The translations under genes and the position numbers were made by a program. The notes under the pieces are model-generated. The model worked only from the letters and a program-made list of their open reading frames with translations. It was not told where the DNA came from and did not search any database. Shown in pieces: positions 28,497 through 38,534 of a stretch of 64,000 bases of DNA (the first letter of the stretch is position 1; each line of letters begins with the position of its first letter). The DNA is from Rebecca billardiae RCC1528 (taxonomy: Eukaryota; Haptophyta). Location: positions 2,666,001 through 2,730,000 of the forward strand of contig OZ251230.1 in the NCBI GenBank assembly GCA_965240325.2, given 5' to 3'.

Positions 28497-28955
28497 GGCA
28501 GCCTCGCGCCGCCCGCGGCGAACGGCGGCGGCGGCGGCGGCGGGCTCCTGCCGCCAAACCTGCCGGCGAGCGCGTACGCGTACCGGAATGCCGCGCCGCC
28601 CAGCTGCTCGTCCGATGACCCTGTGGGCGGTCACACGCCGCCCGCGCCCGCGAGCCCGCAGCAGCAGCAGCAGCACGGCGGCGGCGCGCCGAGCGGGCGG
28701 CACTCGCCGCTGCCCGAGCTGCCGGAGGACTCGCTCGGGCTGGGCGGCGCGGGCGGCGGCGGCGGCGGCGCGGACGGCGGCGCCGACGAGCCGATGATGC
28801 CAATGCCCTCCGAGCTGGGCGACCAGCTCCAGCTCAGCGACGGCGTGGACGAGGACGCGCTGCTCGGCCTCACGGGGGCGGACCTCGTCAACTCGGACAC
28901 GACGCTGCTCGAGCTCTCCGAGCTGCTCGCGCTCTCGCCCATGCGGCCGAGCTGA
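26233..28955 (+). CDS. R2R3-type MYB transcription factor
   Basis: Exons 26233-26550 and 26715-28955 give 852 aa. Nuclear DNA-binding regulator. R2 spans about 33-82 with Trp36, Trp57 and Trp76 (KPWTPEEDALLL ... CRERWCNHL). R3 spans about 86-133 with Trp89 and Trp108, and ends GRTDHAIKNRYNSAL, where Tyr127 stands in place of the usual third Trp. The intron (GTGCGC...CCAG, 164 nt) falls between codons in the middle of R3, and splicing restores VAELGT-SWSRISKRLPGRTDHAIKN. The remaining 700 residues are low complexity: Gly, Gln and Pro runs including a poly-Gly tract at DNA 28430-28498, plus an acidic Leu-rich C-terminus (DEDALLGLTGADLV) that could be an activation region. Target genes are unknown. 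Confidence 0.9.
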
Positions 28956-30014
28956 CGGCGGCGGCCGGCCAGGGCGGCGCGGCGGCGGGGGCGCCGCGGG
29001 GATCGGCCGATGGCCGGCGAGTCCCAGTCGTGGCTGAATCGCGGTCTCGGGTCTGGCGGCGGCGTTGCCGGGTTCCGGCGGTTCCGCACTCGCTGTTCTC
29101 GCAGCCTGAATGCCTGATTCGGGCTAGTCGGCCGCCCTCGCGGCAGTGCCGCGTCGGCTGCGGTCGCGGGCCAGCTCCTAGATGACTACTAATAAGCAGA
29201 TGACTATCTAGTATCTACATATCTGATGATAGTATCCGACTATCAGCCGTACATGACTATTTGACTTAATGACTGATGACATTGACTACATCGTCCGGAT
29301 ATCACTGAGTGATTTCACACTCGACTAACTCGGATCACAGCGCGTGCCTTCGGATGAGGTCGCACTGATGACATGAGTCAGACTGATGAGGACCGCCATC
29401 GGCACCGTCGGCGTTCACTGCTTTCAGAAGATCGACATCAAATCAGTTTCATGCAGCCGCGACCGGCCGACCGCGACTGGCACGGCTGGCGGCGACGAGT
29501 GCTCCCGCGCCGTCTTAGTCCGTCACTCCGCCGCGGACGAGCATAGTGTCATCTGATGCTCGGCGTGCTGCTGGCATCGTCGCTGAGAGGCGACGCATCA
29601 GCCACCGTGCGTGCGGCGGTGCAGCCGACCACCCCTCGGCGAGACCGGGCGTACGCGAGCACTCCACCCGCCAAAGCCCCCGCCCCCCGTCTCAGCACGT
29701 CGGGGCCGCAGTCAGCAGCAGCAGCAGCAGTCGGCAGCACGCGCGCCGCAGGCCGCGGGCTGTGCGCGTGGCGGGACGACCGCGCAGAGTCGAGTCGAGC
29801 CGCGGACGAGCCGTGGGGCGTGAGGCACCCACGCGCGCGGATGCGGCCGCACCGAGACCCAATCGCTCGCCAGCCACGCCACGGCAGAGCCGCCGGCCCC
29901 GAGCGCGCGGCCACGGCCGCCGCCGCCCGGCGCCGCCGCGACGGCGCGAGCGCGGATCGCTGAGCCGGCCGCTTGCGCCTCGCGCCGCGCCGCGGCGCCC
30001 GGCCAGCGCGCGCT
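28956..30014. other. Intergenic region, no gene seen
   Basis: GC-rich to about 29170, then a stretch of balanced composition (29170-29420) full of short GACTATC/TGATGA-like words, then GC-rich again to the L32 stop. ORFs from 29546 onward translate to Arg/Ala/Pro mixtures without a family signature. Confidence 0.4.
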
Positions 30015-30481
30015 CTACTCAGCGTCATCCGACGGCTCGCCCTCCGCCTCGGCCTCCGGCTCCGCCGCGGCCGGCGCCGGCGCCGCGTCGTCGTCCTCCA
30101 ACGGGTCGTAGCCGGCGGCCGCTGCTCGGCTCAGGGCGACAATTGCCGCCTTGCGCGTCTTGCCGAGCCAGACGGCCTTGCGCTGCGCCGTCTTCTGCTT
30201 GCTCTTCCGCTTCTTCGGCACGGCCATCACCACGGCGCCGGTGCGCTGCGCGACGCGCGAGCTGCGGGCAGGGCGCGCACCGGCCGGCGCGCGCGGCGTG
30301 TCCGCGGGTGATTACGCGGCCCGGGCGAGGCGCGGCGCGCGGCGCGCGTGCGCGGCGCGGCGCACCTGACGGCAAGGCTGTCGCCGCCGATGTGCGCGGT
30401 GGGCCGAAGCGCCGTGTGCATGAACCCGTTCGCGGCGGCCACCATCCCGAGCACGCACAGCGCCAGTCGAAGCGGCGACAT
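30015..30481 (-). CDS. rpl32: Plastid ribosomal protein bL32, nuclear-encoded with bipartite targeting leader
   Basis: Exons 30481-30366 and 30261-30015 give 120 aa. It is a component of the large subunit of plastid ribosomes. Exon 1 encodes an ER signal peptide (SPLRLALCVLGMVAAANG) followed by Phe and a Thr/Arg-bearing transit-like stretch. This is the ASAFAP-type arrangement used by secondary red plastids. Exon 2 encodes the conserved bL32 start MAVPKKRKSKQKTAQRKAVW, then GKTRKAAIVALSRAAAAG, and ends in an unusual acidic tail (EDDDAAP ... EGEPSDDAE) absent from typical bL32. The 104-nt intron (GTGCGC...GCAG) splits a Ser codon, and the two exons join in frame into the AVPKKR block. The start at 30481 is the ATG that opens the signal peptide. 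The head-to-head neighbour is the CWC2-like gene, 155 bp away. A mitochondrial role is less likely given the leader. Confidence 0.85.
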
Positions 30482-30636
30482 GCCTCGCTGCCTGATGAAC
30501 AATGGAAGGCGCCCTGCCGCAGGCCACGTGAAAGAACGCAAAGCGTTCTCGAGCTCGCTCGCGGGCCGAGGTCCGGGCGCGCGCGTGAGAGTCCGGGCCC
30601 GCGCCGCCCGCGCCAAGAGACGCTCGCAGTGGCAGC
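30482..30636. promoter_or_regulatory. Divergent spacer, plastid L32 (-) / CWC2-like (+)
   Basis: The 155 bp between the two start codons must contain both transcription start regions if the chosen starts are right. It contains GAAAGAACGCAAAGCGTTCTCG. No TATA box was seen. Bidirectional promoter function is inferred. Confidence 0.4.
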
Positions 30637-32351
30637 ATGGAGGGCGGGCCGGCGGCGCGGCCCGGCGTGGCGGTGGACGAGGCGCCGAGCGCGCGCTGCG
30701 CGCCCGGCGCGTGGAAGCTCGGCGTGCCCGACCGCCCCGCGCGCGTGCAGCTCGACCTCAGCACGATCCGGCTGCAGGCGCCCGAGGTCCAGGGCGATTA
30801 TAACATCTGGTACGACAAGTATGCGGGCGAGCACGGCCACCACCGCTCGGCGGCGGCGGCGACGCGGTGCCACCTGGACACGGACGCGGGGCGCACGCAG
30901 GCGGACGTGACCGAGTCGCACGCGCCGCTGTGCATCCACTTCGCGCGCGGCGCGTGCGCGTACGGCGCGCACTGCACGTACCGGCACCGCGCGCCGCTGG
31001 ACGAGGACGAGGGCTCCGCAGAGTCGCGCCTCGACGTGTTCGGGCGCGAGCGGCACAACGCGTTCCGCGACGACATGGGCGGCGTGGGCTCGTGGTCGCG
31101 CGACCAGCGCACCCTCTACGTCGGCCGCGTGTGCGTGCTCCGCGCCGAGCCCGAGGTGCACGCGACCGTCTATAATCACTTCTCCGAGTGGGGAGAGATT
31201 GACTACTGCCGCGTGCTGATTGGAAAGGGCTGCGCCTTCGTCGCGTACCGGCTGCGCGCGGCGGCGGAGTTCGCGAAGGAGGCGATGGCGGACCAGGCGC
31301 TCGAGGACAACGAGCAGCTCAACCTGCGCTGGGCGTACGAGGACCCCAACCCGCGCGCCAAGGTGCGAGCGCGCGGCGCGGCGCGGCGCGCCGAGCGCGC
31401 GCGCGCGAGCCGGGCGCGCCGCGGCCGCGCGTGAGGCGCGCGCGCCGGGCGCTCACGACGCGCCGAACCCCGCGCCGGCCGCGCGCGCGCGTGGCGCAGG
31501 CGGACAAGCTGCGCGCGCAGGCGAGCACGATGCTCGCGGCGATGCGCAAGCGCGGCCACCTGCCCGACGAGCAGCCCGCCGCGCCGCACGCCGAGACTTA
31601 TGCGGCCGAGCTGCTGCAGCAGCAGCAGGGGCAGGGGGAGGGGGAGGGGCAGCAGGGGCCGGGCAAGCGCGCGCGCGGCGCGGCGGCGGACGGCGCGGCC
31701 GCGCCGGCCGCGGCGACCGTGTACCCGGCCGAGGCCGTGCCGCTCACGCGCGAGCAGGCCTTCGCGCAGCGCCAGGCCGCCGCGGCCGCCGAGGAGGAGG
31801 CTGCCTGTGCTGAGAGCACCCTGGCTGCCGCGCAGGCGGAGCATGCCGCCGCCAGCCGGCTCGACTCCATCCTGGGGCGCATCGATGGCGGCGGCGGCGG
31901 TGATGGTGGGAGTGGGCGTGGCGGCGGTGGCGGTGGCGGTGGCGGTGGCGGAAGGGCTCGTGGCGGCGGTGGCGATGGCGGCGCGGCCGCTGCGCTGCCC
32001 GCGGGCGGCGCCACTGCGGAGGCGCGCCAGATGCCGTCAGCTAGCGACGCAGCTGCCGCGCACGCCGCGAGCGGCGGGTGGCAGCTGGGCACCGACCCCG
32101 CCACTGGCTGCGCGTACTACTACAACCACTACACGGGCGAGTCGCGCTGGGCGCAGCCGCACGAGCACGCGGGCGCGGCGGGCGCGTACGCGGGCGCGTG
32201 GGGGCAGGGCGCGTGGTCGTACGCCGCGCCATCGCCCGCAGCTACGGCAGGGGCCGCCACGGGCGCAGTGGCCCCCACAGGGCAACCAGCCGCCGCCTCT
32301 GCCGCCGCACTTCCTGCCGCCAGCGTGGGCTCGGCACCGGTCTCACGATGA
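30637..32351 (+). CDS. CWC2/RBM22-like splicing factor with C-terminal WW domain
   Basis: Exons 30637-31362 and 31500-32351 give 525 aa. CWC2/RBM22 proteins sit in the Prp19-associated part of the spliceosome and contact U6 and the intron near the catalytic centre. Matching features in order: YNIWYDKY and CHLDTDAGRTQAD of the Torus region (about 55-90); a CCCH finger C99-x7-C107-x5-C113-x3-H117 (CIHFARGACAYGAHCTYRH); FGRERHNAFRDDMGGVGS; and one RRM with RNP2 TLYVGRV (159-165) and RNP1 GCAFVAYR (198-205). Exon 2 adds a Gln/Gly-rich helix-forming stretch and a WW domain near 435-468 (GGWQLGTDPATGCAYYYNHY, then TGESRWAQP). The WW domain is not usual in this family. The 137-nt intron (GTGCGA...GCAG) falls between codons. 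Confidence 0.88.
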
Positions 32352-32559
32352 CCGGATGACGACCCGCGCCGCGGGCCGAACAGCGCGACGACCGCGAACT
32401 CTCACTCTGATGCCGGGATGACCGCGATGTCACGCAGTTGTCACACTACTGCGCGATGATGGCTGCTATACAAGTATAGTGAGTAGTATTATAAAGACTA
32501 AAGTACGCCTACCGTGCCCTGTCACTGTCAGTCCGTCACCGTGGAGTACCGTCACCGTG

Positions 32560-33711
32560 CTAATCAAGGGCAGCAAGCGGCGGTGCGGCGGTCACGGCGT
32601 CACGCATCATCATCGTCGGATCGATCGGCCGAACGGTCCGCCAGCCGCGCGGCTCTACGCATCGCATCCTGTAAACGCGCTCGACCGCGTGCGGCAGCAC
32701 ACACTCCACCCACAGCTGCTGCACCGCGCCCGTGCACAAGTCACCAAACCTTCCGTCCGCGGCCAGCTCATACCCCAGGGGCAGCAGCTCCACAGCGCGC
32801 TTGCGCGCGTGCTCTGGGAAGAGGTGGTGGGTCTTGGGGCTCCACGGGCCGGCCGCCGCGACCACGGCCGCCGCGGCGCCGTGGTGCGGATCGATGGCGA
32901 GCATGGCGTAGGCCAGTGCGAGGGGCGATGACTCGCCGCCGGCGCTGAGGTTGTCGGTGACGGGGTTCATGTTGCGCAGCATGGCCACCGCCTCCGCCTC
33001 GCTCAGCAGCTCGACGTGCTGCAGGGCAGTGGGCCAGCGCGACGCGCGGTCGAGCCAGGCCGAGAGCTCGCGCCCGCCCGGCATCCCCGAACCTGCGGCC
33101 ACCGTGCAAGCCCGATCCCGGTCCCGGCGGTTGAAGAGCTTCTCGCGCAGCGCCTGCTCCTTGCACAGCAGCTGTACCACCTGCAGCCGCTCAGCGGGCG
33201 TGGCGAGCTGAGAGGGCGTGCCACTCGCCAGTACCAGCAGGGACCCATCGGTCTCATCCTCATACCACGGCCCTGGCTGATACGGAGTGACGACCAAGTT
33301 ATGATCCCACATGATATCCATACGTGCGCCTGCGTCGAGGAGCAGCCGCACACACGGCACGCTCAGGTTCTTCACGGCAAGGAAGATGGGCACGCGGTCG
33401 ACTGGAGCGCCTAGGTTGTGGATGTCTGCGCGCGCTGCAATCAGCAGCTCGGCGCATGCCGCGTCGTTGCCGCTGCATGCCATCTGAAGTGCGTCTATCC
33501 CGTCGTCTTTGCTCTGCGTGTCAGCGCCCGCCTCGAGGAGAAGCCGCGCGCACTCGGCCTGTCCGTTGGCGCATGCGCACATGAGAGCCGTGCGCCCGCT
33601 TGCGTTGCGGCGGTCGAGATCGACACCCTGTGCGAGTAGGGCCTGGACTTGGTCTGCATCACCGAGCGTGCACGCGTCAGCCAGCTCGTGGATCAGCTCC
33701 TCGCTCGTCAT
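32560..33711 (-). CDS. Ankyrin-repeat protein
   Basis: Single exon, 383 aa, from the ATG at 33711. Ankyrin repeats occupy about residues 5-130, with clear units such as GRTALMCACANGQAECARLL, LEAGADTQSKDDGIDALQMA and CAELLIAARADIHN. The remaining 250 residues match no family I recognise; they include a Trp/His-containing segment and a Met-rich tail. Ankyrin proteins are general binding scaffolds, so no specific function can be given. The codon third positions are less GC-biased than in neighbouring genes, suggesting a younger or more weakly selected gene. Ends convergently with the CWC2-like gene, about 210 bp apart. Confidence 0.8.
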   Translation of the reverse strand: MTSEELIHELADACTLGDADQVQALLAQGVDLDRRNASGRTALMCACANGQAECARLLLEAGADTQSKDDGIDALQMACSGNDAACAELLIAARADIHNLGAPVDRVPIFLAVKNLSVPCVRLLLDAGARMDIMWDHNLVVTPYQPGPWYEDETDGSLLVLASGTPSQLATPAERLQVVQLLCKEQALREKLFNRRDRDRACTVAAGSGMPGGRELSAWLDRASRWPTALQHVELLSEAEAVAMLRNMNPVTDNLSAGGESSPLALAYAMLAIDPHHGAAAAVVAAAGPWSPKTHHLFPEHARKRAVELLPLGYELAADGRFGDLCTGAVQQLWVECVLPHAVERVYRMRCVEPRGWRTVRPIDPTMMMRDAVTAAPPLAALD

Positions 33712-34366
33712 CGCCTTGGGGCACAGCCGCTGCTCGACGCGCGCCGCGGGTTCACAGGGCCTTCCGGGCTTCGTCCACCACGCCTCGAGCTTTTTGGCGC
33801 GAAGCTGGAAAGCAGGCCGCGGTTTGGCGCCTTCGGAACTCCGCGACTTCCGACTGCGCAGCCGCAGCCCGGGAAGCCATTCCCGCTGCCAGCTGAGTGC
33901 AGCCTGTGTCGTGCTCGCGATAGTTAGTACGTCACAGCAGTCCGCATCACGTGGCAGGTCTTAGGCGTCGCACGCGCGGCGCGGCGCTCCACGGGCGGAA
34001 ACTCCACGCCGCCGGGCCCCGGCTGTGCCGCTCCGTGCCAGACTCAGAGCCAGGGCGGCTGGCAGTGCTGCCGCGCACACTGACACTGCCAGTGCCGGCC
34101 AGCCGCGCAGCTCCGCGGGCTTGGTGTCGCCCTTACATCGCGTCCGAGGGCGGCAGGAGAAGCGCCGAGCGAGCGCGCGCGGCCAGGGCTCGCCAGCGCG
34201 CACGGTCACAGCCACAGCGCCACGGGGCAGCGGCCACGGTTGGGTGTCACGGCCGCACCCGCTGCCCCGGCGTCAGACACACACGCCCGCGGCGCGGCGG
34301 CGCGCGGTCGGCGGCGCAGCGGCGCGCGCCGAGCCGGCGCACCCGGTGTGCGCAGCTGGCGCGCGC
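33712..34366. other. Intergenic region, no gene seen
   Basis: Holds the presumed ankyrin-gene promoter (33712 to about 33960) and the 3' flank of the MORN gene. The ORFs here do not resemble proteins. Confidence 0.35.
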
Positions 34367-35233
34367 TCAGCGCCGCGCCGCGGGCGCGCCGCCCCTGCGC
34401 TCTCGGCTCGCCGGCCGGTGCCGGTTGAGCACGCAGCCGCGGTCCGCGCGGCTGCGCTTGCCGCAGCACGGCCAGATGCCGTCCTCTGCCGCGGCCGGAG
34501 GCGGCGGCTTGGTCGGCCTGGGCGCGCCGCCGCCTGGCTCGGCTCGGCGCGCGAGCTCCGCCGGCGAGATGAGCCGGCGGTAGGTCGAGCCCGGCGCAGC
34601 CCCACCCGCGCCCAACCCGCCATCCCCGCCGCCGCTCCCCGCGTCCGCCGCGCCCTCCCCCGCCGCCTCCGACTCCGACGCATACGCCGCGCGGTGCGTG
34701 CGGCACGCGTACGCGTGGTTGGCGTGTTCGTGGTACAGCGCGGCGCAGCACGCGCAGCGCCGCGCGGGCGCGGACGTGCCGAGGCGCTCGCGCGAGAGCC
34801 GCGCGCCGCCCGCCTCGGCGTATGTCTCCGCCCAGCGCGCGCCGTCCGCGTCGAGGCACTCGAAGTCGCGCGCGCGCTTGTTCTCGCGCCACTCGCCGTG
34901 CGCGACGCGTCCGGCCGCGTCCTGCCACGTGCCGCGGCCGTGCGCGCGGCCGTGCGCGAAGGCGCCGACGTGCTGCGCGCCGTCGTCCAGCAGCAGCGCG
35001 CCCTGCCCGTGCGGCGTGCGCCCGTCCGCCGACGTCTCGCCCACGTACACGCAGCCGCCCTTGAGCTCGATCACTCGAGCATGGCTGCCATGGCTGCCGC
35101 CCGAGTCCGGGCGGCGCGCCGCGGCGAGGCGGCGGGCGGCGAGGCGCTTGGCGTCTTCGAGCGCCTCGAGCGCCTCGTTCGCCGCCGCCGCCTCCGCCCA
35201 CATCCGCTCATCCTCAAAGTTCGCAGAGAGCAT
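34367..35233 (-). CDS. MORN-repeat protein with Cys/His zinc-binding-like C-terminus
   Basis: 288 aa from the ATG at 35233 (MLSANFEDERMW); an upstream in-frame GTG at 35275 is not used. An Ala-rich helix near residues 12-40 precedes MORN-type repeats at about 55-115 (YVGETSADGRTPHGQGALLL, HVGAFAHGRAHGRGTW, AHGEWRENKRA). The C-terminal half has a cluster CACCAALYHEHANHAYACRTH and, near the end, WPCCGKRSRADRGCVLNRH. Both are spaced like zinc ligands, and the second resembles half of a CHORD-like CC..GC..H pattern. MORN repeats often mediate membrane or cytoskeletal attachment. Head-to-head with the STPG protein gene, so a shared axonemal role is possible but unproven. Confidence 0.7.
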   Translation of the reverse strand: MLSANFEDERMWAEAAAANEALEALEDAKRLAARRLAAARRPDSGGSHGSHARVIELKGGCVYVGETSADGRTPHGQGALLLDDGAQHVGAFAHGRAHGRGTWQDAAGRVAHGEWRENKRARDFECLDADGARWAETYAEAGGARLSRERLGTSAPARRCACCAALYHEHANHAYACRTHRAAYASESEAAGEGAADAGSGGGDGGLGAGGAAPGSTYRRLISPAELARRAEPGGGAPRPTKPPPPAAAEDGIWPCCGKRSRADRGCVLNRHRPASRERRGGAPAARR

Positions 35234-35550
35234 GCCGCCAGAGCCGTTGACAAGCGGCCCGCGGCGGTGCGCCACCGTCCTGCAGGTGGCGGAGCGGTAG
35301 CACGCTTTCGAAAATCATCGCGACGCGAAAAGCTGAAATCTCAAATCGGGCGGAAATTATCGCGTGGATGCACAATGGCGGCGAAGAAATGTCGTTACAC
35401 GGCCCTCGGGCGCTGAATATTACAAGTCTCGAGTCACGGAGGGCGCGGGCCGGAAGCCGAGAGGAGCGCGAACACGATTCGTCATCGCGAGCCCGCCCAC
35501 CCCCCTCGGGCGTGCGCGGCTGCATGCACGCGCCCAGGCCGCTGGCCGCG
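35234..35550. promoter_or_regulatory. Divergent spacer, MORN (-) / STPG (+)
   Basis: 317 bp between the chosen start codons. Lower GC in the middle, with TTTCGAAAA at 35306-35314 shared with the ABCG/exostosin spacer. Further in-frame ATGs for the STPG gene exist at 35368 and 35524, so part of this may be coding. Confidence 0.4.
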
Positions 35551-36606
35551 ATGAACGAGCCGCCGCGCACAGCGCGCGTCGAGCCCGCGCAGCGCTACGG
35601 CTTCCGCCCGGGCACGTCGATGATCCAGTCCTTTGGCTCGACGCAGCGCCGCACGCTGCACGGCGGCGCCCAGACGGTGGCCGACCCGCGCGTGTACGCG
35701 CCGCAGGGCCCGCTCGCGGCGACGCAGCCGATGCCGCGGACGTACTCGATGCCGCGCGCCACGCGCTTCCGGCCCAACGCCTCCGACTCGTACCCCGGCC
35801 CCGGCGCGTACAGCCCGCCCAACGTGCACGTGCGCTCGGGCTCGGAGTTTCCGAAGCGGTCACACCAGCAGCCGGCGTCGCGCACGGGGCCGGCGGCGGC
35901 GTTCAACTCGACGCAGCGCCGCGTGCTCGACCTGGCGCCGCACGCGCGGCGCGAGGGCGTGCCCGGCCCCATCTACGACCCGCTCGACGCCGCCCTCTCC
36001 GGCGTGCACGTCCCGTCCGCGCTGCGCGTCGCGGCGGCGCTGCGCGCGGGCGGTCGGCCGCGCTGGGCAGACCTTAACGAGTCCGCGACGTTCGCGCAGC
36101 CCGAGCTGGACCGCGGGCTGCCGCCGGGCGTGTGCGTGCGCGCGCCCGTCGAGGGCCCGGGCGTCGGCGAGTACGGCCGCATCTTCGAGTGGCCGCCTAG
36201 CCCGCCGCGCACCGCGCCGCCGCGCGCCGGGCCTGCGGGCAAGGAGCGGAGGTTCGCCCCGCGCTCCGAGGGCGGCGCGCGGCTCGTGGGCGAGCACGGC
36301 GCGCTCAGCCCGGGGCCGGCGGCGTACGCGCCGCACGTCACGCACAGGGGCAAGCGCATCGGCCCCGCGCGCGAGTACCCCACCGCGCTCCCCGCCACCG
36401 CCGGCTTCGTCCCCGAGTACGTGCCGCCGCCGCCGCGCACGTGGGTGCCCAAGGAGGACGACGTGCGCGCGCGCGCGGACACGGTGCTGGGCGTGATCGC
36501 GAGCGGCGAGCTGGACGTGGCGGCGATGAGCGCGGCGCGCTGGCCGACGCACGTGCGCGCGCTCGCGCACCTCGAGGGGCGCTGGCGCCGCACCGCGACG
36601 ACCTGA
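35551..36606 (+). CDS. STPG (SHIPPO / sperm-tail PG-rich repeat) protein
   Basis: 351 aa from the ATG at 35551 ([20 protein letters not shown]). It contains four or more Pro-Gly repeats: [30 protein letters not shown] and [10 protein letters not shown], with intervening basic stretches. Such repeats mark axonemal and microtubule-associated proteins of cilia and flagella, including microtubule inner proteins, which suggests the organism has a flagellated stage. No introns needed. The C-terminus is a short helical segment. Orthology to a particular family member cannot be assigned. Confidence 0.8.
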   Translation: MNEPPRTARVEPAQRYGFRPGTSMIQSFGSTQRRTLHGGAQTVADPRVYAPQGPLAATQPMPRTYSMPRATRFRPNASDSYPGPGAYSPPNVHVRSGSEFPKRSHQQPASRTGPAAAFNSTQRRVLDLAPHARREGVPGPIYDPLDAALSGVHVPSALRVAAALRAGGRPRWADLNESATFAQPELDRGLPPGVCVRAPVEGPGVGEYGRIFEWPPSPPRTAPPRAGPAGKERRFAPRSEGGARLVGEHGALSPGPAAYAPHVTHRGKRIGPAREYPTALPATAGFVPEYVPPPPRTWVPKEDDVRARADTVLGVIASGELDVAAMSAARWPTHVRALAHLEGRWRRTATT

Positions 36607-37592
<986 letters not shown>

Positions 37593-38534
37593 GTGCCGAC
37601 TGCCCGCTGCCCTCACCCTTCCACCTCCCTGCTGCCCGTGCAAGCCGGAGCTCGCCACCAGCTGCCCGCACTCGTCGACGAGACGCCGATCGCTGGCCCG
37701 GCCCATCGCTCATCGCCCGCCACCCGCCCGCCCGCGCCGCGGCGCCCGCCGCACGGCACGCAGCTCTCGGCGGCAAGCATTGCTGCCGTGGACGGCAGCG
37801 CCGACCTGCTCGCGATCCACGTTGCCGAACTGTCGGAGGCGAACGTGCGCAAGAGCTGCGAGCTGAGCGCCGTGCCGAGACTCGAGAAGCAGCTGCACGC
37901 GGAGCACGCTGCAGCAGCCGAACGGACGGCGGCGGCCGCCGAGACGATGGCTGCACGTAGGGTGCTGCTCGGCGTGGCCGAGGCCAAGTGGCGCGCAGCC
38001 TCGGCCGATGCCGCCGCGAGCAAGCCTGCTCGGCAAACCGCTGCGTTCGCGCTTGCCGCTGCTGCTCGGCGTGAGGCGCGCGCGCACGTGGCCGAGCGCG
38101 CTGCCGCGCGCGAGGAAGGCGCGGAGGAGCTTGGGCGGCTCGAAGCGGACCTGGCTCCTGCGCACGAGGTGACACGTGCGGGGTGTGGGCGCGCGTCCCA
38201 GGCGCGTGCAAGCTCGAGCTCGCGCGCGAAGGACTCGGCGCCAAGCCTCCGCGCACGAGAGCGCGGCGGAGGCGGTGGCGGCGGTGCGGCGCACGAGCAG
38301 CGAGCAGCCGCGCCATCCAGTCGGACGAGCAGTGATGAAGTGCTTCAAAGCTCGGAGTCGGATTCACCGTTCACGTCGGTCACGGCCTGCCACGCAGCTG
38401 TCGGACTGAGTCCCGGTCCCGGTCATCGTCCGGCGCTGAGTCGTGACTTGTGGCAGCAGCCGCGCCCGGCGGTGCGCGCGGTCCGAGCCCGGGCCCGCGC
38501 GGCTCACTGTAGTAGCAGTCGCCTGACCAAGTGA
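37593..38534 (+). CDS. Weak ORF with Ala/Glu-rich helical segment, possible exon
   Basis: An open frame of about 313 codons. Its first in-frame start is a GTG and no early ATG exists, so as drawn it is not a complete gene. The middle part (about 95-200) reads like a long charged helix (LEKQLHAEHAAAAERTAAAA; AAFALAAAARREARAHVAER), possibly a coiled coil. The ends are low complexity. No family recognised. It could be an internal exon, a decayed gene or a chance frame. Confidence 0.2.
   Translation: MPTARCPHPSTSLLPVQAGARHQLPALVDETPIAGPAHRSSPATRPPAPRRPPHGTQLSAASIAAVDGSADLLAIHVAELSEANVRKSCELSAVPRLEKQLHAEHAAAAERTAAAAETMAARRVLLGVAEAKWRAASADAAASKPARQTAAFALAAAARREARAHVAERAAAREEGAEELGRLEADLAPAHEVTRAGCGRASQARASSSSRAKDSAPSLRARERGGGGGGGAAHEQRAAAPSSRTSSDEVLQSSESDSPFTSVTACHAAVGLSPGPGHRPALSRDLWQQPRPAVRAVRARARAAHCSSSRLTK

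Noticed and set aside
29170-29420. Possible C/D-box snoRNA cluster (repeated TGATGA words)
   Set aside because: The boxes lack the purine before TGATGA, no paired D boxes or terminal stems could be laid out, and the words are embedded in simple GACTATC-like sequence.
30227-30616. Longer minus-strand frame starting upstream of the L32 signal peptide
   Set aside because: It would place Arg-rich sequence ahead of a well-formed signal peptide and overlap the short divergent spacer; the ATG at 30481 fits better.
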